Assembly (NCBI GenBank): GCA_028023455.1
Contig: JAQFVV010000233.1
Coordinates: 1,196,501-1,260,500, forward strand
Direction of reading: 5' to 3'
DNA from: Epiperipatus broadwayi
Taxonomy: Eukaryota > Onychophora > Udeonychophora > Euonychophora > Peripatidae
DNA length: 64,000 bases
Of the stretch, positions 1 to 12,744 are shown one piece after another (within the stretch, counting starts at the first letter, position 1; each line of letters starts with the position of its first letter). The notes under the pieces were generated by a model. The model searched no databases and was not told the origin of the DNA. It saw only the letters and a program-made list of their open reading frames with translations. Position numbers and translations under genes: made by a program.

Positions 1-2125
1 GTTCTTAATAAATTTAACACAGGAAGTGATCACCGATTAGTAATATGTAAGATACATGTTAATGCAAAACTAGAAAGACAAAAATTATTAAGAAAAATAA
101 TATTTACTGTTGCGATCCCTAATCTTCAGAAACATTTTAATGAATTTAAATTAGAACTTACAAATTGGTTTCAAGTATTAGTAGATTTTGAACGTGATTC
201 AGATTTGAATGAAATTAATATGAAAATAAGTGATACACTTTTAAAAACTGCAAGGAAGATAGCTGGTACAAAGAATCATCAATTGACCAACAAAATTTCT
301 ACTAAGACTAGAAAATTTAGGAAGAAAAGAAAGAATATGAAGATATACAAAAATGATGCAATAAAAAGGATTGAATATTTTGAATTTTGTAAAATGGTGC
401 AGGAAAGAGTTAAAAATGACATAAGAAAGTATAACTGTGAACTTGCAAGAAAAGCTGTAGATGAGAATAAAAGTCTCAAGAGTGTGAAACAACATTTTGG
501 CATTGGTAAAAAATTTATATTTACAATAAAAAAAAGATAGAATTCTTACTAAAAAAAGAGATGACATCATGAAATGGAAAGAAGACTTATATCAAGAATT
601 ATATAGTAATAAAGAACAAGTAAGTACCTTCTATATCTATTATATTTTCCGAATTGCCCAGAATTTTAAATGAAGAAGTGAGACATGCAATTAAGTTTAT
701 GAAAAAAAGAAAAGCTCCAGGTTATGATGGAATTATAATTGATATATTAATAGAAGAAGGTAAAGAAATATAATTTTTTTAGACAATTTATATACCAAAT
801 GTTTAAATAATAATGTTGTACTGGAAGATTGGAAGAATGCAGTATTAATATTTATATTTAAAAAAGGTGATAAAGAAGATATTAGAAATTACAGACCTAT
901 CAGCCTTTTATCAGTTTTATACAAAATTTTTACCAAGATAATTACAATTCATCTGCAGAGAACATTTGATTTTTACCAACCAAGAGAACAAGCTGGATTT
1001 AAAAGTGGTTTTAGTACAGTAGATCATATCCAGTTACTGAGAGGAGTTATAGAAAGGACAAATAAATATAAGTTGTCATTATGCTTTGGATTTATAGATT
1101 ATGAAAAGGCATTTGATTTTATAAACATTTTTCAATGATTAAAGCATTGGATCATTTAGCTATAGATTTAGGATATTGTCATATTTTGAAGAATAGACAG
1201 CAACAATTAAATTACATAATAATACTAGGAAATTCAATATTAAAAAGGGTGTAAGACAGAGTGATTCCCTATCTCCAAATCTTTTTACAGCAGTGCTGTA
1301 AGAAGTATTTTGTGGTTTAAAGTGAGAAGCTAAAGGAGTGAAAGTAAATGGAGATTGTTTAAGTCATTTAGATTTTTCAGGTAATATAGTTGTTTTTGCA
1401 AATAATGGTTTAGAGCTGCAGGAAATGTTGTAGGAGTTATCAGAGGAAAGTAGGACTAAAGATAAATGTTAACAAGACTAAAGTAATGTTTAATGGATTT
1501 TCTCAAAATATGAAAATAAAGATTGATTGTGATGAGTTAGAAAAAGTTAACAGCTACAAATACCATGGTCAGATTATTAATACAGATAGAAACATAATGG
1601 ATAAAATTAATCATAGAATTAAACTTGGTTGGAGTGCTTTTGGTAGAAATAACTTAATACTAAAAAGAAATATGCCTATGTGTTTGAAAAGGAAGGTTTT
1701 TAATAAATGTGTCCAGTTTTTACTTATGGATCTGATACTTGGACACTTAATAGAAGAGCAATACAGATACTTTAGACCACTCAGAGAAGTATGGAGTGAT
1801 GAATGTTGGGAGTTAATAAGAAGAGATTGAAAACACATGGTAAGAGAACAAACAGGTGCTACTGACTTCATAGAAAAAATTAAAAGACTGAAGTGGAGAT
1901 GGGCTGGACATATTGGTAGAAAAGATGATAATAGATCAACAATTGAAATTTTAAATTGAATTCCAAGATATTGCAAAATACCCAGAAAGAGACCATGTGA
2001 GATGGATGGGTGAATGAAGAAAGTGTGCAGGGGTGATGTGGAAAAAAGAAGCTCAAGATTGGAGAAGATGGATTGAACTTGGAGAGACCTTCATACTGCA
2101 GTAGATTGATAATGTTTGATGATGA
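1..2125 (+). pseudogene. Non-LTR retrotransposon, endonuclease end plus reverse transcriptase, broken (LINE family 1, copy A)
   Basis: The first frame is open from base 1 to 540 and carries the end of an APE-type endonuclease: the SDHR box is at 25-36 within TGSDHRL. After that the frame shifts repeatedly, but reverse transcriptase blocks can be followed in order: KAPGYDG near 710-735, NYRPISLLS near 885-915, the motif A region DYEKAFDF near 1095-1120, GVRQSDSLSPNLF near 1248-1290, and a motif C remnant LDFSGN near 1367-1390 where a functional enzyme would have a [YF]ADD box. The C-terminal part, after the catalytic domain, is at 1486-2110 and includes the WAGHIGRKDDNR segment. The 3' end at about 2100-2135 is a (TGA)n tail. 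Frameshifts, stops and the lost catalytic aspartates make this a dead copy. The 5' end lies outside the window. Confidence 0.85.
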
Positions 2126-2135
2126 TGATGATATA

Positions 2136-2837
2136 TACTAAATATGATATATCCATTAAGAGTTTAAAACACTTTAAAAATTTTATTAAATTGAAAGAAA
2201 AAAATTATATTACCCTCTTGTAATCATTATTTATAGCATGAAATTATTGAATATTTTTCATATTTTTCCTAACCTCTGTTCCATATCTATCAAACTAATT
2301 GTCATACTGAAAAGATGTATTTTAAATGGATTAAGGTGATATAACTTAGTTATATATCAATTTTTAAGCAATTGTATTGAATTTAAATTTATTAAACTTC
2401 AAGTTTAAAGTTTCAATCTAACTTGAAAAAAAATCAAAAGTTAACAAACAAACAGATTTTTCAAAATTAATAAAAGCATTTAAAAAATAAAATAAACCAA
2501 TACAGATTTTTGATGATGCAATAAATATAGTGACTGATCCAAATATTATATCCAAAAACAAAAGATGTGATAATAAAATAAAAAATTGAAAATATATGTA
2601 AATAATATTAATGGATATGATGGGTGGCATATATCAAAATAATAGAAATATAATCACTTGTATAATAAAGTAGTGAATGATAAAATTAGTGCAAAATCAG
2701 AAAAAAGCAAATATATATATATTAGATTTAAAAACCAATGGAAGCCAAAAGATATCCAGATTACTGTTATCCTGAAATCCACATATTTGAATCTTTTTAT
2801 TTTTTAAGCATACAATGGTTGGCCAAACATTATATTG
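2136..2837. other. AT-rich spacer, no gene seen
   Basis: The stretch is AT-rich with short ambiguous frames. A plus-strand patch near 2510-2590 reads like DDAINIVTDPNIISKNKRCDNK but has stops on both sides, and I cannot assign it. I see no RNA gene or repeat. Confidence 0.4.
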
Positions 2838-3010
2838 ATAAGACCACCACAAACACAGTGATTATTTAAGACCAGATTATGGAACACCATGCAATGATGA
2901 AGAAGAGTTCACCAAATGTGATGAAGAAATGAGTGATGAAACTAGACTCAATGAAAAAACCAGGTCTGCTGATGAAATGAGTTCAACAAGTAAGGCAGAA
3001 AGATGAGATA
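2838..3010 (+). pseudogene. Short acidic coding-like patch, unknown
   Basis: One plus-strand frame is open for about 55 codons between in-frame stops and reads as a charged peptide containing PDYGTPCNDEEEF, CDEEMSDE and SADEMSSTSK. The composition is far from the lysine/isoleucine/asparagine bias that random AT-rich DNA gives in this window, so it may be a coding remnant or an exon. I recognise no domain. There is no ATG of obvious merit at its start, and splice sites are not convincing. Confidence 0.25.
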
Positions 3011-3059
3011 GACAACCAGTAAGCTAGCTTAAGGAATATTATGACAAAGCTAACTTTGG

Positions 3060-5329
3060 GATGGTGGGGAGGTTGCATGAATTTATCTTATACTTTCCCT
3101 CAAATAATAAACTTTTTTAAATTACAATATTATCAAGGTTAGAATGAATGTATAATACAGTTGTTCAATAAAATGATAATAAAAGTAAATAAATAATAAC
3201 TGGCGTAAATAGGCCAATGGGAGAGCTAAGTCAGTGAATCCAATCATTTCCAGTGAAGAAAAGATTTTGGTTATATATACTGGAAATCCATTTGAGATGA
3301 ATAGACAATATTAGGCAACTGTCAAATTCCAGATAACAGTAAATTCATTTGTTAGATTGCAGTGAGATATTTTTAAACCAGAAGCAGCAAGCATCTAGTT
3401 ACTGACCTCATTGTTTCAGAACATGAGATAGGCCATTTATGGACTGAAAATGTCAGAGTTTAAATGAGGAGTCTCCAAATTTTTTGTCCAGCCCTAGTTA
3501 TACCATTAACAATTGAAATAAACCACAAATCATAATGAGATAAATCTCTGCATTTACACTATTGTGCATATCTTGTTACTGTAAATATCTAAAATAAATA
3601 ACTTTATATTTAGTTATTAAATTGTGTGTTAGTATTGAACAACTGGAGCTACAAATATATTTATTTTGATCCCCTTCCATAACTTATATTATTTCAAGTT
3701 AAAAGTTGCTTAAAATTTTTTTCCTTATTACTGGCTGATAAAGAAAATTAGGTTTTTTTAAAAATATTATTTCTATACTGTATTCAAACATTAAACATGT
3801 TTATAAAATGTTAATTATTCTGTGAATTGAACAAAAATATAAATATTAATGGTTTACAAATGTATAAGCTAAAAAGACGAAATTCTTACTTTTAACCCTC
3901 AAACAAGTTGGCATTTTCTATTGCTATTGACAATTTTTGTTAATGTTCAATATTTGATTTTAATATTTAATGTTCATTTTATATTAGAATTCAATAAATT
4001 GGATTTGATATATTAGCAAATAAGTTTACAAATAAAAAAACATTATAAAAAAATCATATTTGAAGTTTGCAAATATTGGAAAAAATAATAATAAAATGAT
4101 ATATAATAAAAGACAGAGGTCTTTTTGTTTTGCACAGGCGAAAGGAAGAAATTATCTTTGTAGACTGAAATTTATTTTTAAAATGGAAATAAATAAACAT
4201 AAAACCATGATAAATCTATAAAATTATGTTATATAATACTAAATTGCATTTATAATTTTTATATTATCTCAAAAAATTTCATTTTGTAGTAGGTTGTCAG
4301 CAATCAGTTTTGCAAGGCATGGTTATTATACCAGCCATATTTTTTTATTTTATTAATATAATAGTTGAATTTATTAACTTCTGTTTTTAGAATAAAACAT
4401 ACAAATATAATCAATATATATATATATTATTTTGTTTTTAAAATTATTACACAATTAATGTGCAAAAATGGAAATCTTTACTAAACTTGACATTTTTTTA
4501 AAGTAATTTCACAAACTCCAAGAACAATAATTGGAGAACAAAAAAATCAAAGCCATTAACACATGGAGCTGAACTAAATTACTTTGAATTTTACCAGCTA
4601 TTGAAAAATACTGACACCTTCATACATCAATATTACATTAATTTTATTTTCTAGTAAAAAAGTTGCAGAAATACCAAAATAATAACATTAAAGGTTGTTC
4701 AGAAAAGTGATTTAAAATCGAAGAATTATCAGTGGCATCTTCCCCCCCCCTCCAAAAAAAAAACACCCCTGAAATATATTGAAGCCCAAACAGATCAGTT
4801 AATTAACTTAAATTATAAACTCCAAACTTCAACAATCAACTGTGTAATTGTTTTACATGATTTTATTTCAATATATACAAGGTATTACTAATAATTTGTC
4901 AAACAAATAAATATATATATATATATAATATGTCACCCCCATATAAATAAATAAATATATGCATCAACAAATCTGAAATGCTTGATTGGTTCTACACATG
5001 TATGTACACACACACACATATATATATATGTATATATACACACACACATTGAAATTATAACGGCAATTTTCTCTTGTATTAAACTATATAAATTTTTCAG
5101 TTATGATATAACTAATAGTCAGGCTGAAATATGTCATTCAGTAACTAATAGTAGCATTTGTCTGCTTAAAAGAAATCATCATAATTTTAATGTTTTATGT
5201 TAAGTCTGCAATTTTTTTACGTTAATATATAAAAATTTATTTGTTATTACACCCTTTAATCTAGAAGGCATAGTGATTATAGTGTAAACACATTCATAAA
5301 TAAAACCATATATTTAAGCATTTGCATTA

Positions 5330-5381
<52 letters not shown>

Positions 5382-7460
5382 AAAATAAATAGAAGTAATA
5401 TCAATGATTAACAGTGATATTTATTTTATTTTATCATCAGTTGTTATGAAACAAGACAGAAAAAAAGTAAAAATTCTCTGCAGAATGCAAAGTTTTGAAG
5501 CCCAAATTCTTTTCAACTAGCTTGAAAAATAATTTAATCTTCACATCAATACAACTACTTTATTCTTATTTAAATGCTGCTAATGCAATGTATTTGATAT
5601 TAAAATTTGAATAACTGCTGTAATAGTCTTAATTTTTATATTCATTGAGAATCATTGAGCATTTCCCTCAGAAAAAACATGATTCTTTCATTGTTAAATT
5701 GCTATTTTATCATTTCATAACATATTTTAGCATAGGATTTTTTTAATAAAGCAGATTCTAATGTATTGCTTTTATTGATTTTTTAATTAAAAATCTGAAG
5801 AAGTCAGTATCTTGTGAACAGTCATCTAGTCTAATTTTTATGCAAAGTTTATGGGGAAAATATATATATAATTTTTTTGCTTGTTTATATATGTTCAATT
5901 TATTCATGTATTTTTTATTTTTAGAAATAGAATAAAGTTCATCACAAATAAACAAAAAAAAATCATGGTATGTGTAATATCGTTATCAGTCAGAATTGTC
6001 ATGATGTTAAAATCTTTTCAAATATTATAGTTATAAAGCAAATATTGGATTTTAAAATAGAATTCGATAGATTTATTATAAATACATATTCATTTATTCA
6101 CATTTAAAAAAACAAACAAAATGAAAATGAATTTATTTATTTTCTAAGGTAGTTTCCTTTCCTATCGAATCATATGACCATTGTGTAAAGTAATTACTTT
6201 TTCTTATTTACAAATCAGTTTTTGAATATTTAAAAAGGTCAAATATGATTTTTTAGAATATTATTTGTTTGTAAAATTAAATATAAAAAAAGCCTGAGTT
6301 TTAGTACAAAATAAAGCTTTTATACAAGAGTAAAAGATTGAGCATTTTCAAAAACTTCCATCAGAAAAATGTTAGAATTTGTAATGATTAAGAGCTAGCT
6401 ATTTTACCATTACTCACATATAAATTGTGTCATAGAATAACTGTTTATCTAAAAAATTACCAAACTTTTAAAACTTCATCTATTAAGTATTGCATTTAGA
6501 TTACTTATTTTAATTATGTAAACATAAATCATATTGTTGGTGGACTATCTTTTTTGTATGTTTCTATATGCGTTTTTCAGACATAGTTTATTATTATATT
6601 TATTTAAAATATATTTTAAAAAAAATCATATTTATAGTTTATACAATTTAAAAAAATTACATTAGATAAATATTATTTAAAGTATTTTTAATATCATTTT
6701 ATTGGTATTGATTTAAGCAAACAGAATACAATTTTTATTTGTTTTTGGTTTCAAATCAAGAGTTTTTAAAAATTAGAAAAAAAGTCAAATATATCATTTA
6801 AAATATTTTTTATTTAAAAAACAATAGGTTACTAATTAAATACTATTTTAATTTCTATTCTAAAAGTTCAAAAAAAAGTACTTGCTTGATTATATCAAAA
6901 TCCCCCCCCCCTCATTTTTATTAATAGCAAATAGTTTACAAGTATTAACATATATATACACAAAAAATAATTTAATTTATATGATATATAATACATAGTG
7001 TATTAAAACTATAATAATTATAAAGGGTGTTTGAAGTCTGATGAAAAATGATCCAGTTTTATGTAGATGAAATTACTGTTTTGTAGTTCTAATATTTTTA
7101 GCAATTCACGTATGTCAATTTTTTTTAGCATCAATTAAATATTTTATTTATTTACTAAAACTATAAATACATTTACAAGCAATAGCTATGAAAATAATAC
7201 TAAGCATGTGCAAAATATAACAAACAAATAAAGCCATAGATAGGCTATTCTGTGCAAGGATCATAAAAAAAGGTAAAAAAAAAATCAACAACTCATTTAC
7301 ATGAGATATTGAAAAGGTTAAAATGTTTATATCAATGTTGAACTTCAATTTATTATAAGTGCATATACATATTGCATATATTTATTTTAATATTGTTAAT
7401 TCTAATATTTTCATTGATAAATGATGACTTCATATTACTTTCAGGAAATTCTGTGTAGTA
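3060..7460. other. AT-rich non-coding stretch with microsatellites
   Basis: No coding region is supported in these 4.4 kb. Visible features are simple repeats: (AT)n runs near 4912-4927 and 5016-5040, a compound (AT)n(GT)n at 5330-5382, and two C tracts of about 10 bases near 4742 and 6902. Open frames here are short, AT-driven and without recognisable motifs. Confidence 0.6.
5330..5382. repeat. Compound microsatellite (AT)n(GT)n
   Basis: About 17 TA units run directly into about 9 TG units. It is a simple repeat with no associated gene. Confidence 0.95.
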
Positions 7461-7462
7461 AA

Positions 7463-8150
7463 TAATCATCATTGCCCACAATTATCAATCTACTGTGGGA
7501 TGAATGTCTCTCCAAATTCAATCCAACTTTTCTGATCTCTAGTTTCTCTTCTCCACATCACCTCTGCACACTTTCTTATTTTATCCAACTATCTCTCATA
7601 TGGTCTATTTCTAGATTTTTTACAATCTCTTGGAATCCAGTTTAAGACTTCAGTTGTCCCTCTATTATCATCTCTTCTAGCAATATGTCCAGCTGAACTC
7701 CATTTCAGTCTTTTAATTCTTTCAACAATGCCAGTAATATGTTTATTTTCTTAGCCATATATTGTGTTTTCAATCTCTTCTTGTTACCCCTAATATGCAT
7801 CTCTCCATATTTCTTTGAGTAGTCTGAAATCTTTGTACTGCTTTTCTATTAAGTGTCAAAGTCTCAGATCCATAAATAAGAACTGGTAAAACACATCTAT
7901 TAAAAACCTTTCTCTTCAAACACATAAGGATATTCCCTTTTAATATTAAGTTATTTCTACCAAGAGCACACTTACCAAGTTTAATTCTATGATTAATTTC
8001 ATCCACTATGTTCCATCTGTAGTAATAATTGGACCAAAATATTTGTAGTTGTTAATTTAATCTTTATTTCCATCTTTTGGGAAAATCCATTGAACATTAC
8101 TTTAGTATATTTCAGTACAATAACAAATACTTTCCACAGAGCTTCTTCTT
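7463..8150 (-). pseudogene. LINE family 1, 5'-truncated 3' end (copy B)
   Basis: Read on the minus strand, this holds the post-catalytic C-terminal region of the same retrotransposon as copy A. The blocks run MDEINHRIKLGKCALGRNNLILKGN, then a YGSETLTLNRKAVQRFQTTQRNMERCILG segment (frame 7770-8006), then a degraded VLNWI..CKK..RPYE..LDKIRKCAEV segment toward 7480. The 3' terminus near 7467 is a reverse-complement (GAT)n-like tail. The catalytic domain is absent because of 5' truncation, which is usual for target-primed reverse transcription. Stops and frameshifts make it non-functional. Confidence 0.8.
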
Positions 8151-8374
8151 TTTCAAATCATAAGAATGTACACACACGCACACACATATATATATATAAT
8201 ATTTATGTGTGTTTGTGTGTGTGGATTTAAAATGCATATTATTACATAGAATTAATGAACTATTTTTCCAAGACTTATGCTATGCTTAGGGAGAGGGGGA
8301 AATTTGAAATTAAGTATTATATATATGGCAGTTCCACTGTATATAAAAAATATTTATGCATTATTAATCATATG

Positions 8375-8896
8375 GTCTATATCAGTGATCTTCAACCTTT
8401 TTACACCTGCGGACTGGTAAAAATAAGGATAAGGTTCCGCGGACCAGCAAAAATAAGGATAAGGTTTTGCAGACCAGCAAAAGTCTATAGATAAATTTTC
8501 TTAAAAGATGAGCATAATTGTTATAACTGATCAAAATAACAATGTTAAATATATAAGATAAAGTTTTATATATATATGGAGTTTGTGTAATAAAAAACTT
8601 TTTTTTTCATTTTGTTTTAGAAAAGTAATAAAAAATTCAATTCTACCCCTCTCCCCATAAACATCTGTGATAACTAGAAAAACAAATTAATTTATGTATG
8701 ATTGATTAGATTTTGTTTTAGTTCTGTTTTCTTTTTTTTTAATTGGGTAAAAATGAGATGAAAAAATAAATAAAAATTAGTTATATTAATTAAAAGTTTA
8801 AACTCTTATTATTTTGTTATTACAAACTTTCTTGCTAGTCTAGCGTGCAGTCTGGCACCGGGCGCGGACCAAGGGTTGAAGACCACTGGTCTACAT
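8375..8896. mobile_element. hAT-type MITE with 8-bp target duplication
   Basis: The element runs from 8383 to 8888. Its ends are inverted repeats starting CAGTG: the left end reads CAGTGATCTTCAACC and the right end, reverse-complemented, reads CAGTGGTCTTCAACC. It is flanked by 8-bp direct repeats GTCTATAT (8375-8382) and GTCTACAT (8889-8896), differing at one base, the duplication size of the hAT superfamily. Just inside the left end are two and a half copies of a 30-bp tandem unit starting GCGGAC (8409-8438, 8439-8468, then partial). There is no transposase frame, so it is a non-autonomous copy that would have needed an enzyme in trans. Confidence 0.8.
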
Positions 8897-9077
8897 TATG
8901 GATAAAATAAATTTAAAAAACTAAAAATTTAATTCTAAACGCACACACTTTATATATATACTATGTATTTTCTCAATAATTTATTCATCAGATTCATATC
9001 CTTCTTTCATTTGCTGCAAATGATAGATTACTTTTACTAAAAATATCTCATATATGTGTATGTATACAAGATATATG

Positions 9078-9635
9078 ATTAAAGGAGATTTGCACTCAGA
9101 CTTTCAAGCTTTCTTCAGCTATCATTCCATCTTATATAACATATACGTGTCCACATAATGTGAAAAAGATAAATTGATCTCCAATAGATTGATTTTATGC
9201 TAAACCAGCACTCATCAGTTGGTCCAGATCATCACCTCCCATATACATATAAAATCAGTGTTCAGTTTATATTAAGTTAGCAAATCTTCAAACTTTAATG
9301 GGCAGACTTCAATCTTCTCCACCCTCCAACTCTTCAGCCATCCATACCATCGAAAATCTGATGATAGAATATTCAAACCCTTCTTGATGCCAATATTGTT
9401 GTCATATCCATATTGACCTTAAGCCACTCTGACCTCTCATATATATATGATCTTAATATGTCCATTTAAATACACAGAGGGATGTGCAGAATGCAGATTG
9501 AATCTGTAATAAATAAATACTAGTACATTGTAATTACTGAACTTTAATATGTAATTAAAGGGGATTTGAATTCAGACTTTCAAGCTTTCTTCAGCTATCC
9601 TTTCCATCTTATATAACAGATACAAGGTATATATT
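9078..9635 (-). mobile_element. Hammerhead repeat family HHR-1, one full unit plus start of a second
   Basis: One full unit (about 9081-9556) is followed head-to-tail by the first part of another (9557-9635). The spacing between the equivalent GGGATTTGA-type segments is 476 bp. Relative to the ribozyme, the sense strand is minus. The ribozyme centre on the minus strand (9171-9235) keeps CTGATGAG, the GTGCTG/CAGC stem II and the CCAA/TTGG stem I, but the GAA that follows stem II is changed to AAA, so self-cleavage is unlikely here. The tRNA-like segment lies at 9081-9150 in antisense. There is no protein frame. Confidence 0.75.
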
Positions 9636-10929
9636 TATTCCTGTCAATAAAAAAGTTCACTTTCTAATAAAATCGATTGAAGAACGCGATAATAGTTGCC
9701 AATTTAATAGCTTTTAAAGCTACAACTCTCCGTCTATATTTGAAGGTAGCACAATATTATTACAATCATATTTTGTTTTAACTATCTATCATCAACATTT
9801 TTTGAATAATCTGAAACTCCACCCTCCAAATAATGATAAAATGTGTTTGCAGTCATATATATTGTATTTTCTGTACAATATAAAGAGCATCCGTTTAAAT
9901 GATTAATCGCTAAAATAAACTGATTAAATTAATGACAAATTATTATCCCTTGACAAGCAATTTAAAAGTGACCCTATATATAATCTTTTAAAATAGTAAA
10001 ATTTAATAATATTAACTGTCATATACACAAAATGTATGTATAACTGTATATAAAATTGCATCTATAAAAAAAATTAATAAATTCCGGAAAATAACAACAA
10101 AAATATATATATAAAGAAAGTTAAAAAATAACCTTTATTTTTCGAGTGGAAGAGATTAATAATAATTACCTAATCGGTAGTTAAGCAATGAAATGTTGAT
10201 CATTATTTATGATTGCTAAATATTTGCTAGTATATTTTATTTAATTAAATAAATTTAACTTCCAAAACTTAAAGAATCATTTTTAACAAAGTTGTAAATA
10301 ACAACCTTACTTTCTCTATTAAATGTCAATTTATTTACGTGGCAAAAGATGGCCATTTTTAAAGCCTAAGTAGGTCAGTGGTAGCTAAAAATTAATAAAG
10401 AATGTATAGTAAATATAAAAATACTCTAGAGATTTTCAATAAATTATCTTTGAAAGTTAAATTTATTTACTTAATTAAATACTATCAAATATTTCACAAT
10501 CATAGATAAGCATAATGATTTTAATGAAGACTAAACTCGGACTGATACGGAATAATTTGTAAGTGCCTAATAATCAAATGGTCTTATACAAATATCCAAG
10601 TACCTTTATAACAAGTGAATTTTCTATTTAAATTCAGAAAATTTCAGATCTTGGATCTATAATGCTACCATTTTGTCAAACAGTAGACATAATAAACAAT
10701 CTAGCAAACAGACTCATGCATATTATCTTAAGTTTAAATCTACAACTGAAAGAATTGTTCACTAAACTCACAATTTACCAATCAGGCCAATGTAGCTAAC
10801 CATGCATTATTCATTTGGAACATATTATTATCTTTCAATAAGAAAAAGACATTTACAAAAAAGTACTTCAAAGACAACTACAGCCTTGAGCATTATTACA
10901 CTTATTATTAAAGTAAGATAAGTGTATAT

Positions 10930-11120
10930 GCAATAATAGATAAAATTGATCATAGAATTAAGCTCTCTAGTGCTTTTTGGGAAAACATGAATTTAAAAAA
11001 AAAGATTTTTAATAATTGTATATTTCTAGCTTTCATATTAATTAATCTGAGACTTAGTGCGGCACTTAACAGAAGAATACAAAAATCCAAAACACTCAAT
11101 GAAACCAGAAATAGGCATGT
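10930..11120 (+). pseudogene. LINE family 1, short internal fragment
   Basis: The plus strand reads DKIDHRIKLSSAFWENMNLKKKIFNNC followed by ALNRRIQKSKTLNETRNRH. This lines up block by block with the KINHRIKLGWSAFGRNNLILK...KRKVFNKC...TLNRRAIQRLQTTQRS segment of the better-preserved copies. It lacks both ends of the element and has several small deletions. Confidence 0.55.
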
Positions 11121-11309
11121 TATGAGTAACAATATCTTGCATTACCGCTATGAATATGAGGCAGATGGCCTCGAAAGCGCTTAGCATATAATAATTTGTA
11201 GAATCTTTATAGCTTCTCGTTGAAGCGCTTCACACGCTTTTTAATTTGTATAATAAAATATCAAAAAATGAAATAATATAGTAAGCCTAGTAAGAGAAGA
11301 AGCTGCTAT

Positions 11310-12270
11310 CATTGATCATCATTATCAACCATTATCAATCCACTGCAGGATGAAGGTCTCTCCAAGTTCAATCCATCTCCGATCTTTAGCTTCTCTTCTC
11401 CATACCATCCCTACACACTTTCTTATTTCATCCATCCATCTCACATGTGGTCTTTTTCTGGGTCTTTTACAATCTCTTGAAATCCAGTTTAAGACTTCAA
11501 TTGTCCATCTTATTATCATCTCTTCTAGCAATATGTCCAGCCCAACTCTACTTCAGTCTTTTAATTTTTTCAATGAGGTTAGTAACACCTGTTTGTTCTC
11601 TTATCCATATATTGCATTTTTGATCTCTTCTTGTTACTCCCAGCATGCATCTCTCCATACTTCTTTGGGTGATTTTTTATTAAGTGTCCATGTCTCAGAT
11701 TCATAAGTAAGAACTGGTAAAACACATTTATTAAAAACCTTCCTTTGCAAACACATAGGCATATTTCCTTTTAGTATCAAGTTATTTCTACCAAAAGCAC
11801 TCCAACCAAGTTTAATTCTATGATTAATTTTATCCATTATGTTTCCATCTGTATTAATAATCTGACCAAGATATTTGTAACTGTTAACTTTTTTTAACTC
11901 ATCATATCAATCTTTATTTTCATATTTTGAGAAAATCCATTAAACATTACTTTAGTCTTTTTAACATTTATCTTTAGTCCTACTTTCCTACTTTCATCTG
12001 ATAACTCCTGTAACATTTCCTGCAGTTCTAAAGCATTATTTGCAAAAATAACTTCATCATCTGCAAAATCTAAATAACTTAAATAACCTCCATTTACTTT
12101 CACTCATTTAGCTTCCCATTTTAATCCACAAAATATTTCTTGCAGCACTGCTGTAAAAAGTTTTGGAGATATGGAGTCACCCTATCTTACACCCATCTCA
12201 ATGTTGACTTTACTAGTATCATTATGTAATCTAATTGTTCAAGTTGCATTTTTATAAATATTTTTTAAAA
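11310..12270 (-). pseudogene. LINE family 1, 5'-truncated copy with an intact FADD box (copy C)
   Basis: On the minus strand the copy starts upstream near 12270 in the reverse transcriptase domain (GVRQGDSISPKLF-like near 12150-12200) and keeps LDFADDEVIFANN near 12040-12080, a plausible motif C with both catalytic aspartates. It then runs through NVKKTKVMFNGFSQNMKIKID, INHRIKLGWSAFGRNNLILKGN (11634-11837) and VLNWISRDCKRPRKRPHVRWMDEIRKC (11325-11531). The 3' tail is the (GAT)n-like segment near 11310-11330. Frameshifts between these blocks and the missing N-terminal part make it inactive. Confidence 0.85.
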
Positions 12271-12304
12271 TATGACAATATCATATCATTGATATCTTTA
12301 ATAA

Positions 12305-12461
12305 AATAATCAATCTAAATAAGATTGAAATAAACAACTAATTATAATTACAATTATTTAATTATCACACAGTCTTTTAATAAAAAATGAAAGCTGGCTT
12401 GATAATTAAATAATTGTGATTGTAATTAGTTGTTTGTTTAATCTTATTTAGATTGATTATT
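12305..12461. mobile_element. Foldback (palindromic) element, about 62-bp arms
   Basis: The left arm 12305-12367 and right arm 12400-12461 are near-perfect reverse complements separated by a loop of about 32 bp. Both arms are extremely AT-rich and have no coding content. The structure fits a small foldback MITE or a palindrome capable of hairpin extrusion. I could not see a target duplication because the flanks are also AT-rich. Confidence 0.65.
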
Positions 12462-12549
12462 ACATTAAAATAATTGCTTATAATAACATTGTGGACAAAT
12501 AATTTTTATATTGGATATTTGACCATTGTATATATTGATAAAAAGAATG

Positions 12550-12740
12550 ATAATAAATAAACAGTTAAAGTTTTAAATTGGATCTCAGGAAATCATAAAA
12601 GATCTAAAAAGAGGCCATATATATGATGAATAGATGAGGTAAAAAATTTGTTGGAGTAACATGTAGAAAAGAGGTTGTGAATTATAAACAGGAATGCATT
12701 AGAAAATATCTTCACCCTGCAGTGATATAATGGTTAAAAA
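12550..12740 (+). pseudogene. LINE family 1, 3' end fragment
   Basis: The plus strand reads VLNWISGNHKRSKKRPY, then KKFVGVTCRKE, then a segment ending in HPAVI at about 12725. This matches the terminal VLNWIPRDCKRPRKRPH...RKYAGVMWRGEA...FILQWID of copy E with many changes. It is too decayed to contain a frame. Confidence 0.6.
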
Positions 12741-12744
12741 TAAT

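Noticed and set aside
9081-9150. tRNA gene in the HHR-1 repeats
   Set aside because: A B box and weak A box are present, but no paired acceptor stem or anticodon arm can be drawn; it is better read as a tRNA-derived SINE-type promoter.
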